In this document: positions 1 through 6,709 of the stretch, piece by piece | Numbering within the stretch: position 1 is the first letter of the stretch | How the letters are laid out: every line of letters begins with the position of its first letter | Source: Prolixibacteraceae bacterium | GTDB lineage: Bacteria; Bacteroidota; Bacteroidia; Bacteroidales; Prolixibacteraceae | Assembly (NCBI GenBank): GCA_027858145.1 | Contig: JAQIDF010000107.1 | Coordinates: 1 to 9,555 of the forward strand | Direction of reading: 5' to 3' | DNA length: 9,555 bases | Position numbers and translations under genes: made by a program | The notes under the pieces: model-generated | What the model was told of the DNA's origin: nothing | What the model saw: only the letters and a program-made list of their open reading frames with translations | Databases searched by the model: none

Positions 1-1580
1 ACACGGGTAAGCTGTGTCATCAGCCCATTACGAATATAGCTGTCGTATTCCGCTTTGTGGGCTTCCATATCGGGTAGCAATCCAAGCTCAACAGTTTTCT
101 TGTCGCCCATGTAATACAGGGCAAATAGGTCGGCACGAGTTTCTTCAATTGGGGCACCATAAGCTTTCAGCTCGTCGCCGGCCACACCGGGAAGTAGCTG
201 TCCCGAGCCATGTCCCAGGCATTCGTGCAGGTCGGTGTGCAGGTTACCGGCCTGAAAACCGTATTTCCGTGCACGGTCAATTTCTTGTTGAGAGTAAGCA
301 AACTCTTCAAGAAAACCATTACCTTTTGATGCCTGGTCGTATGCGTAGGTGATATTCTCGATGGTTACCGATTTTGAACCATGTTCTTTACGTATCCAGT
401 CGGCATTGGGAAGATTGATACCAATTGGCGTGGCCGGGTAACAATCGCCCCCCAGCATTGCAGCAGTAATAACCTTGGCGGTTACGCCTTTCACTTTTTC
501 CTTCTTGAAGCGTGGGTCAACCGGCGAGTGGTCTTCGAACCACTGCGCATTTTCGCTGATAATTTCAGTGCGGTATGTGGCTTCAATATTTTTAAAATTC
601 ACCACGCTCTCCCAACTGGCTTTCAAACCCAGCGGATCGCCATAGGTTTCGATAAATCCATTAATAAAATCGATACGCGAATCCTGATCGGCCAGCCATG
701 CCACGTTATACTTGTCAAACGTTTCGAGGTTTCCGGTTTTATAATAGGAAATCAAATGCTCGACAACCTGTTTTTGTTTATCGTTTTCGACAACTGTAGC
801 GGCTTTTTCGAGCCAATACACAATTTTCCCGATGGCTGCGGAATAAACTCCACCAACTTTCCAGACTTTCTCTACAAGCTTATCATCTTCTTTCTCGAGC
901 CTGCTGTTGAGTCCGTACGAAATGGGCGTTTCATCATCCTGATCCTTCATCTTATCATAAAAAGCTTCAGCTTCGGTTTGTGTTACATTTTCGCCCCAGT
1001 AATTGTTGGCCGAAGTAGCAATAACATCTGCACCTGATGACTGGTTTACCCGTTTAGCATCAATTGCCGGGTCGAACATAACCGGCACAAGCGTTTCTTC
1101 AATATGCTTCTTACTTACAGGCAGTTTTGATTCATCAATGCCGGCAATCAGCGCAAGGAAATAATCACTGCCGAAACCAGGCTCAAACTTATCGGTTGAA
1201 TAGTGGTGATGGATGCCATTTGAAAACCAAACCCGCTTCAAATACACTTCCAGCGCTTTGAAATCATCGGCAGATCGGTCACCATCATAGTTCCCGTAAA
1301 TAGCCTCAAGCGTGCGCCGTATGGCCAGGTTGTGGCGGTAGTTCTGATCGAACATGATGTCGCGCCCTTCGATAGCCGCCTGTGAAAGGTAATACACCAG
1401 TTCTTTTTGTTTAGATGTAAGTTCTTCAAAACCCGGCACGGGGTACCTTAATATTTTAAGGTCGGCAAATTTTTCTACATTAAACTGAAAATCACTTTTC
1501 GTTTCTTTTTGGTCTTCTCCTGTTTTACAGCTTGCCATAAAAAATAATGTTAGTATGAATAATATTGATACTCGTTTCAT
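1..1580 (-). CDS. Dipeptidyl peptidase III-like zinc metallopeptidase (family M49), lipoprotein, C-terminus cut by window edge
   Basis: Zinc exopeptidase expected to remove dipeptides from the N-terminus of short peptides. The visible part is 526 codons plus two bases. The M49 zinc motif HEXXGH appears as HECLGH at residues 452-457 (H452 and H457 as zinc ligands, E453 catalytic), followed by the second motif EETRAD at 479-484, whose second Glu (E480) should be the third ligand. A Cys inside the zinc motif is known from the Bacteroides thetaiotaomicron DPP III, from memory about 675 residues, so roughly 150 residues should lie beyond the left edge. The N-terminus MKRVSILFILTLFFMASC is a signal peptide ending in a lipobox-like MASC, so C18 is probably lipidated and the enzyme faces the periplasm or cell surface, unlike the cytosolic eukaryotic enzyme. 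It is divergent from lysS and has its own candidate promoter. Family assignment is firm; lipidation is inferred. Confidence 0.93.
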   Translation of the reverse strand, partial: MKRVSILFILTLFFMASCKTGEDQKETKSDFQFNVEKFADLKILRYPVPGFEELTSKQKELVYYLSQAAIEGRDIMFDQNYRHNLAIRRTLEAIYGNYDGDRSADDFKALEVYLKRVWFSNGIHHHYSTDKFEPGFGSDYFLALIAGIDESKLPVSKKHIEETLVPVMFDPAIDAKRVNQSSGADVIATSANNYWGENVTQTEAEAFYDKMKDQDDETPISYGLNSRLEKEDDKLVEKVWKVGGVYSAAIGKIVYWLEKAATVVENDKQKQVVEHLISYYKTGNLETFDKYNVAWLADQDSRIDFINGFIETYGDPLGLKASWESVVNFKNIEATYRTEIISENAQWFEDHSPVDPRFKKEKVKGVTAKVITAAMLGGDCYPATPIGINLPNADWIRKEHGSKSVTIENITYAYDQASKGNGFLEEFAYSQQEIDRARKYGFQAGNLHTDLHECLGHGSGQLLPGVAGDELKAYGAPIEETRADLFALYYMGDKKTVELGLLPDMEAHKAEYDSYIRNGLMTQLTR

Positions 1581-1609
1581 CGTGTAAAATTTTTGTGTAA
1601 TTGGAACAT

Positions 1610-1642
1610 CAAAAATAACAATAAATGCTGAACTTTTCCCAA
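1610..1642 (-). promoter_or_regulatory. Candidate Bacteroidota promoter for the M49 peptidase
   Basis: Read on the minus strand, TATTTTTG (plus-strand 1610-1617) matches the Bacteroidota -7 consensus TAnnTTTG exactly. A TTG lies 22 bases further upstream (plus-strand 1640-1642) as a possible -33 element; this spacing is slightly longer than the usual 19-21. Transcription would begin some 20-odd bases before the start codon. The -7 box is visible; activity is inferred. Confidence 0.5.
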
Positions 1643-1686
1643 CAACCAATTTTCCACATTCAATATACAACATCCGGTTTTCTTTT

Positions 1687-1694
1687 TATCTTTG
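1687..1694 (+). promoter_or_regulatory. Candidate -7 promoter box for lysS
   Basis: TATCTTTG is an exact match to the TAnnTTTG -7 consensus of Bacteroidota sigma-A promoters and lies 27 bases before the lysS ATG, giving a leader of about 20 bases. No good TTG -33 element is seen at the usual distance, which is common for these promoters. Confidence 0.55.
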
Positions 1695-1721
1695 CACAAA
1701 TTTTTGAAAAGCGAATAAATT

Positions 1722-3431
1722 ATGAGTATCAGAGAATTAAGTGAACAGGAGATCATCCGCCGCAATTCATTGAAAAAGTTACGCGAAATGGGCATCGAGC
1801 CCTACCCCGCTGCCGAGTATAAAACCACACACCATACCGAACAAATAAAACAGGAATTTGAACAGGACGAAGATCGCCTGAAAGATGTCTCAATCGCCGG
1901 ACGAATCATGAGCCGACGAATCATGGGCAAAGCCTCATTTGTTGAATTGCAAGATGAAAACAGCCGCATTCAGGTTTATTTCAACCGCGATGAAATCTGC
2001 CCCGGAGAAGATAAAACCTTATACAACGAAGTATTTAAAAAGTTACTCGACATAGGTGATATCATTGGCGTTAGGGGCTATGTGTTCCGCACGCAAATGG
2101 GCGAAATAACCGTACACGTGAAAGAATTTACAATTCTCAGCAAGTCAATTCGACCCTTGCCGGTTGTAAAAGAAAAAGACGGGGTTGCCCACCATGCATT
2201 TACCGATGCTGAAATGCGTTACCGTCAGCGCTATGTCGACCTGATTGTAAACCCCAAGACCCGTGAACATTTTAAAAAGCGCACAACCATCATGAACACA
2301 ATGCGCCAGATGTTTAACGAAAATGATTACCTGGAGGTTGAAACACCAATATTGCAACCCATACCCGGAGGAGCCGCTGCCCGCCCGTTTACCACGCATC
2401 ATAACTCACTCGACATGCCCTTATACATGCGCATTGCGAACGAGTTGTACTTAAAAAGGCTGATTGTTGGCGGATACGAAGGCGTGTATGAGTTTGCCAA
2501 AGATTTCCGCAACGAGGGAATGGACCGCACACACAACCCGGAATTCACCGTTATGGAAATTTACGTGGCCTACAAGGACTACAACTGGATGATGAAGTTT
2601 ACCGAAGAGATGATTGAGCGTATTGCACTCGATTTACATGGCAAAACAGAAGTTCAGGTAGGCGACAAAGTAATTGACTTTAAGCGCCCGTTCAAACGCA
2701 TCAGCATGCTCGATTCAATTAAAGAGCATACCGGCATTGACATAAGCGAAATGAACGAAGCTGAACTCCGCGAGGTTTGCAAGAAATTAGACATTGAAGT
2801 AAACGAAACAATGGGCAAAGGAAAACTCATTGACGAAATATTTGGCGAGAAATGTGAAAGCAGCTACATACAACCAACTTTTATAACCGACTACCCGGTT
2901 GAAATGTCGCCACTTTGCAAAAAACACCGCGAAAATCCTGAGCTAACCGAACGTTTCGAGTTAATGGTAAACGGCAAAGAACTTTGCAATGCCTATTCCG
3001 AGCTAAACGACCCGATCGATCAGCTGGAACGTTTCCAGGAACAATTAACATTATCTGAAAAAGGTGATGATGAAGCCATGTTCATTGATACAGATTTTGT
3101 TCGTGCCCTTGAGTACGGAATGCCTCCTACATCGGGTATGGGTATAGGTATTGACCGTTTGGTGATGTTAATGACAAACCAGGCATCGATACAAGATGTT
3201 TTGTTTTTCCCACAAATGAAACCCGAGAAGAAAACAGTTCAACTTACCGACGAAGAAAAAACGATAATAAATTTGTTAAAACAACAATCGCCGGTTGATT
3301 TAAACGAGTTAAAAGCCCAAACAGGACTTAGCAACAAAAAGTGGGATAAAGCCATTAAAGGGCTGACAAAAAACAAACTTGCCAATGTAAATAATGGCGA
3401 CGAAGGGTTAACAGTTGAAATAGTGAATTAA
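1722..3431 (+). CDS. lysS: Lysyl-tRNA synthetase, class II
   Basis: Charges tRNA-Lys with lysine in the cytoplasm using ATP. The 569-residue protein has the class II LysRS order: an N-terminal helix, an OB-fold anticodon-binding domain at about residues 55-160, then the catalytic core. Motif 2 begins at residue 262 with FRNEGMDRTHNPEFT, which binds ATP and the tRNA acceptor end; motif 3 is GMGIGIDR at 472-479, ending in the ATP-binding Arg479. The core finishes near residue 504, where the E. coli enzyme (505 aa) also ends. About 65 extra residues follow (505-569), beginning QLTDEEKTIINLLKQQ and resembling a small winged-helix-like fold; as far as I recall, such a tail is common in Bacteroidota LysRS. 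The ATG at 1722 is preceded by an A-rich leader without Shine-Dalgarno, normal for this phylum. Its own promoter and terminator flank it, so it is probably transcribed alone. Confidence 0.98.
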   Translation: MSIRELSEQEIIRRNSLKKLREMGIEPYPAAEYKTTHHTEQIKQEFEQDEDRLKDVSIAGRIMSRRIMGKASFVELQDENSRIQVYFNRDEICPGEDKTLYNEVFKKLLDIGDIIGVRGYVFRTQMGEITVHVKEFTILSKSIRPLPVVKEKDGVAHHAFTDAEMRYRQRYVDLIVNPKTREHFKKRTTIMNTMRQMFNENDYLEVETPILQPIPGGAAARPFTTHHNSLDMPLYMRIANELYLKRLIVGGYEGVYEFAKDFRNEGMDRTHNPEFTVMEIYVAYKDYNWMMKFTEEMIERIALDLHGKTEVQVGDKVIDFKRPFKRISMLDSIKEHTGIDISEMNEAELREVCKKLDIEVNETMGKGKLIDEIFGEKCESSYIQPTFITDYPVEMSPLCKKHRENPELTERFELMVNGKELCNAYSELNDPIDQLERFQEQLTLSEKGDDEAMFIDTDFVRALEYGMPPTSGMGIGIDRLVMLMTNQASIQDVLFFPQMKPEKKTVQLTDEEKTIINLLKQQSPVDLNELKAQTGLSNKKWDKAIKGLTKNKLANVNNGDEGLTVEIVN

Positions 3432-3439
3432 TAAGGATT

Positions 3440-3485
3440 ATAACATAAAAAAAACCGGACTGAAGCCCGGTTTTTTTTATGTTAT
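3440..3485. terminator. Bidirectional intrinsic terminator between lysS and the small secreted gene
   Basis: A perfect 19-bp inverted repeat (arms 3440-3458 and 3467-3485) surrounds an 8-base loop. Each arm holds CCGG next to eight A/T bases, so either strand gives a GC hairpin followed by a run of eight U. It begins 8 bases after the lysS stop and ends 16 bases before the stop codon of the convergent gene, so one element can end both transcripts. Confidence 0.92.
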
Positions 3486-3501
3486 GATCAAATTTATTAA
3501 C

Positions 3502-3963
3502 CTATCGTAATACAAGTTTTTCTTCTTCAACAAAATGACGATAAGATTTATAACCAATATTCTCGCCATTTGAATTTTTTTCAGGAAAAGATATCTGATA
3601 ACAATCTACCAAATGGTCAACTACAAATGAAATGGTATCGGTTGGATTTTCATTATCTGTAAAAAGGAATCTTTCATATTCTAATTCTCCGTTATACTCT
3701 TCTCTTATGTAATCAACTTTAGTAACTTCTTTTTTTGAAAACACCCTACCATTATCGTATAATAATTTCAAAACAGAACCATCAAAATTTACATTTACCG
3801 GCTTTGCATGATAATAATTATCAAAAAACATATCATATAAAGGAGTCATTGGTGTTGACATAGCTTCTTTTTCAACCCGGTACTCAACGGGGAAATAAGA
3901 TTGTGAAAAACTACTTGCAGCAATCGAGATGAAAAATAGTATGAATAGTACTCTCAATTTCAT
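3502..3963 (-). CDS. Small secreted protein of unknown function
   Basis: I do not recognise a family for this 153-residue protein. The first 20 or so residues, MKLRVLFILFFISIAASSFS, form a clear Sec signal peptide with probable cleavage around SFSQ; there is no lipobox Cys and no second membrane segment, so it should be periplasmic or secreted. The mature part is about 130 residues, acidic and rich in aromatic residues, with alternating hydrophobic stretches (VNVNFDGSVLKLLYDNGRVF, DTISFVVDHLVDCYQISF) that suggest a mainly beta fold. A single Cys lies near residue 120. By hand count, bases 3541-3720 contain 51 G/C of 180 (28%), clearly lower than the neighbouring enzymes. It is transcribed opposite to lysS and gpsA from its own candidate promoter. 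The intact frame, signal peptide and shared terminator support a real gene. Confidence 0.75.
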   Translation of the reverse strand: MKLRVLFILFFISIAASSFSQSYFPVEYRVEKEAMSTPMTPLYDMFFDNYYHAKPVNVNFDGSVLKLLYDNGRVFSKKEVTKVDYIREEYNGELEYERFLFTDNENPTDTISFVVDHLVDCYQISFPEKNSNGENIGYKSYRHFVEEEKLVLR

Positions 3964-4010
3964 TGTTTAATATTTTTGGTGTTTTGTTGTGTTTTAGTTT
4001 AATTCCAATA

Positions 4011-4040
4011 CAAATAGACAAAAAATAAATCGATTAACAA
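4011..4040 (-). promoter_or_regulatory. Candidate promoter for the small secreted gene
   Basis: On the minus strand a TTG (plus-strand 4038-4040) is followed after exactly 19 bases by TCTATTTG (plus-strand 4011-4018), which differs from the TAnnTTTG -7 consensus only at its second base. The spacing is what is expected for a Bacteroidota promoter, and the start codon lies about 48 bases downstream. The imperfect -7 box keeps confidence moderate. Confidence 0.4.
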
Positions 4041-4079
4041 TCAAGTCTTTAGGTGCTTTTGATTAAATGCCATTTTGTG

Positions 4080-4093
4080 TTGACGAACGTCAA
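4080..4093. promoter_or_regulatory. Short palindrome in the divergent spacer, possible operator
   Basis: TTGACGAACGTCAA is a perfect 6-bp inverted repeat around a central AA. It lies in the spacer between the divergent small secreted gene and gpsA, about 40 bases upstream of the candidate minus-strand promoter and about 115 bases upstream of the gpsA promoter box. The form suits a dimeric regulator, but a palindrome of this size may also arise by chance in such a spacer. Confidence 0.25.
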
Positions 4094-4206
4094 TTGTAGT
4101 TATATAAAAGCATAAACATTAATTTAACATTGGCCGTATTAAGCATTTTTCACATTCATAACCCGGCTTTTCTGTAAGCGGACATGTATATCAAAAATGA
4201 TTTTTG

Positions 4207-4214
4207 TACTTTTG
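4207..4214 (+). promoter_or_regulatory. Candidate -7 promoter box for gpsA
   Basis: TACTTTTG matches TAnnTTTG exactly and lies 27 bases before the chosen gpsA start codon, the same distance as the lysS box from its ATG. It falls inside the longer reading frame that could be drawn from the ATG at 4197, which argues that the longer start is false. No clear -33 TTG is visible. Confidence 0.6.
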
Positions 4215-4241
4215 CCACTCACCAAAGCAACAAATAATTGC

Positions 4242-5237
4242 ATGTTATCAAACGCTAAAATAGGTATTATCGGAAGCGGGAGCTGGGCCACAGCCCTGGC
4301 AAAAATTTTGCTGACAAATGTTCAGTCTATTAACTGGTACTTTCGAAATCCCGACAACATTGACTTTATTAAAAAGTATAGTCATAACCCAAACTATCTG
4401 GGCGACGTTTATTTCGATACAGAGCGCATAAATTTCTACAACGATATAAATAAAATTGCCAAACATTCTGACATACTCATATTTGTTATTCCCTCGGCTT
4501 TTTTAAAAGACGGACTAAAGAAACTCAAGGTTGATATCAGCGGGAAGTTTATTATATCAGCCATAAAAGGTATTGTACCCGATGATAACTTGATAGTAGG
4601 TAAATTTTTCAACAAGGCCTACGGTGTTCCCTTCGATTCAATTGGAATCATTGCCGGTCCATGCCATGCCGAAGAAGTTGCACTAGAAAGACTCTCTTAT
4701 CTTACAATTGCATGTCCCGACGTAAAAAAGGCACGCTCGTTTGCCCTTTTAATTGAGTCGTCTTTTATTAAAGCCAATATCTCTGATGATATTTACGGGA
4801 CAGAATACGCGTCGGTTCTTAAAAATATTTATGCTGTTGCAGCCGGTATATGCCACGGACTTCATTATGGCGATAATTTCCAGGCAGTACTTATTTCAAA
4901 TGCCATACAGGAAATTAAGCGTTTTGTTGATAAAGTACATCCCATATCGCGCGATATAAAAGGATCGGCCTATCTGGGCGACTTGCTGGTGACAGCATTC
5001 TCGCAGTTCAGCCGTAACCGCCTGTTCGGAACAATGGTTGGAAAAGGCTACACCGTCCGCTCAGCACAATTTGAAATGCATATGGTTGCTGAAGGATATT
5101 ATGCCGTTAAATGCATCAAAGAAATTAACGAAGAATATAATGTTAATATGCCCATCTGCGATGCAGTTTACAATATTTGCTATGAAAATATTTCACCAGC
5201 TATTGAAATACGACTTCTAACTGAAGACCTCAGATAA
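4242..5237 (+). CDS. gpsA: NAD(P)-dependent glycerol-3-phosphate dehydrogenase
   Basis: Reduces dihydroxyacetone phosphate to sn-glycerol-3-phosphate, the backbone precursor of membrane phospholipids, in the cytoplasm. The protein is 331 residues, the usual family length. An N-terminal Rossmann fold opens with GIIGSGSWATA (residues 8-18), which includes the dinucleotide-binding GxGxxA. GPCHAEEVA in mid-protein is a GpsA signature. The catalytic Lys is K194 in VLKNIYAVAAGI, and the C-terminal substrate motif GDLLVTAFSQFSRNRLFG supplies D247, T251 and R258. The reading frame is open up to an ATG at 4197, but the 15 extra residues (MIFVLLPLTKATNNC) are encoded by the promoter region and are not typical of the family, so the ATG at 4242 is chosen. 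The gene is followed after 66 bases by pgi with no visible promoter between them, so the two may be co-transcribed. Confidence 0.96.
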   Translation: MLSNAKIGIIGSGSWATALAKILLTNVQSINWYFRNPDNIDFIKKYSHNPNYLGDVYFDTERINFYNDINKIAKHSDILIFVIPSAFLKDGLKKLKVDISGKFIISAIKGIVPDDNLIVGKFFNKAYGVPFDSIGIIAGPCHAEEVALERLSYLTIACPDVKKARSFALLIESSFIKANISDDIYGTEYASVLKNIYAVAAGICHGLHYGDNFQAVLISNAIQEIKRFVDKVHPISRDIKGSAYLGDLLVTAFSQFSRNRLFGTMVGKGYTVRSAQFEMHMVAEGYYAVKCIKEINEEYNVNMPICDAVYNICYENISPAIEIRLLTEDLR

Positions 5238-5303
5238 ATTGCATTCCGAAAGAGTAAAATTCAATATAAAATAAAAGTAAAAAACAATAAACACATTTAT
5301 AAT

Positions 5304-6680
5304 ATGACACTAATTAATTTAGACCTAAGCAAATCGTTTTCTAAAGCAAGTGGATTTGTTTCACCAGATGTTTTTGAGACATACAAAACTGAAACAGAAG
5401 AGTTAAACTCAACGCTTCATGAGAAGACCGGACGTGGAAGCGACTATGTAGGATGGGTTAATCTGCCCAATGAAATCAGCAACGATTTTTTAAGCGATGT
5501 TGAAACGACCGCTAAAAACTTACGCGACAAAAACATCGATGTATATATTGTCATCGGCATTGGTGGCTCTTATCTTGGTACCAAAGCTGTTATTGATGCA
5601 CTGAACGACAATTTTTCACACCTGAAAGGTGACAAACCAGCAGTATTGTTTGCTGGTCAAAACATCAGCGAAGACTACCTGTCCGAATTACGCGACCTAC
5701 TAAAAAATAAAGAATGGGCTACTTGTGTAATTTCAAAATCAGGAACAACAACCGAGCCTGCCCTGGCCTTTCGTGTATTAAAGCAAGACCTTGAAGAAAA
5801 ATACGGAAAAGAAGAAGCAAAAAGCCGCATTTGTGCTGTAACCGATGCCTCAAAAGGTGCGCTTAAAACACTGGCTGACGAAGAAGGATATAAAACGTTT
5901 GTAATACCCGACGATGTTGGTGGCCGTTATTCAGTACTCACTCCGGTAGGTTTAATACCAATAGCCGTTGCAGGGTTCGATATCAGGGCATTGGTTAACG
6001 GAGCCAAAGATATGGCCAAAGCTACTGGTGCAAAAGTTCCGTTTGAAAAAAACATTGCCTGCCAATATGCAGCTGCACGCCACGCTATGTATACAGAAGG
6101 GAAAAAAATTGAAATACTGGTGAACTACCAACCCAAACTTCACTACATGTCCGAATGGTGGAAACAACTTTATGGTGAAAGTGAAGGGAAAGACGGAAAA
6201 GGGATTTTCCCGGCATCTGTCGATTTTTCATCCGACCTGCACTCAATGGGACAATACATCCAGCAAGGTGAACGCCTGATGTTTGAAACAGTTATTTCTG
6301 TGAAAAATACAAATCGTGAAGTCATTATCCCCGAAGATGAAAACAACCTGGACAAACTGAATTACCTGGCCGGTAAAAACGTTGACTATGTTAATAAGAT
6401 GGCCGAACTGGGAACACAAATTGCCCATGTTGACGGGGATGTTCCAAACATTAAAATAGAAATTGAAAAACTCGATGAATACAACCTCGGACAATTAATT
6501 TACTTTTTTGAGAAAGCCTGCGGAATTAGTGGTTACCTGATTAATGTAAACCCATTTGACCAGCCCGGTGTTGAAGCATACAAGAAAAATATGTTTGCAC
6601 TGCTTGAAAAACCCGGATTCGAAACAGAAACAAAAATGTTAAAAGGACGAATTTGGAAAGCCCAGGTTGTCGATTTATAA
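5304..6680 (+). CDS. pgi: Glucose-6-phosphate isomerase
   Basis: Interconverts glucose-6-phosphate and fructose-6-phosphate in glycolysis and gluconeogenesis. At 458 residues it belongs to the shorter type also found in Bacillus (about 450 aa), not the 550-residue enterobacterial form. The two SIS sugar-phosphate domains are visible: GIGGSYLG at 85-92 and the phosphate-binding loop SKSGTTTEP at 144-152. PGI signature 1 is GGRYSVLTPVGL starting at 206, with R208. The catalytic Glu is expected in YGESEGKDGKG (E292 by comparison with Bacillus PGI), and the His of DLHSMGQ is H313. Signature 2 near the C-terminus is GISGYLINVNPFDQPGVEAYKK, with K427 as the ring-opening Lys. All key residues are present. 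It sits 66 bases after gpsA and 29 bases before the S46 peptidase, all in one direction, consistent with one operon. Confidence 0.98.
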   Translation: MTLINLDLSKSFSKASGFVSPDVFETYKTETEELNSTLHEKTGRGSDYVGWVNLPNEISNDFLSDVETTAKNLRDKNIDVYIVIGIGGSYLGTKAVIDALNDNFSHLKGDKPAVLFAGQNISEDYLSELRDLLKNKEWATCVISKSGTTTEPALAFRVLKQDLEEKYGKEEAKSRICAVTDASKGALKTLADEEGYKTFVIPDDVGGRYSVLTPVGLIPIAVAGFDIRALVNGAKDMAKATGAKVPFEKNIACQYAAARHAMYTEGKKIEILVNYQPKLHYMSEWWKQLYGESEGKDGKGIFPASVDFSSDLHSMGQYIQQGERLMFETVISVKNTNREVIIPEDENNLDKLNYLAGKNVDYVNKMAELGTQIAHVDGDVPNIKIEIEKLDEYNLGQLIYFFEKACGISGYLINVNPFDQPGVEAYKKNMFALLEKPGFETETKMLKGRIWKAQVVDL

Positions 6681-6709
6681 TAATCAATTACACGACAATT
6701 TTTTTTAAA

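Noticed and set aside
14..1037. Two plus-strand open frames (14-352 and 381-1037) opposite the M49 peptidase
   Set aside because: They are antisense to a complete, motif-bearing peptidase frame, show no recognisable domain, and are low-complexity shadow translations of it.
1577..1795. Minus-strand open frame across the lysS start
   Set aside because: It overlaps the divergent promoter region and the conserved lysS N-terminus and has no supporting motif.
4753..5220. Small plus-strand frames inside gpsA (4753-4959 and 5038-5220)
   Set aside because: They are out-of-frame translations of conserved gpsA coding sequence, including the K194 and D247/R258 motifs.
6653..6709. Upstream ATG extending the S46 peptidase by 19 residues into the end of pgi
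   Set aside because: The extension would bury the signal peptide; the ATG at 6710 starts directly at a classical Sec signal.
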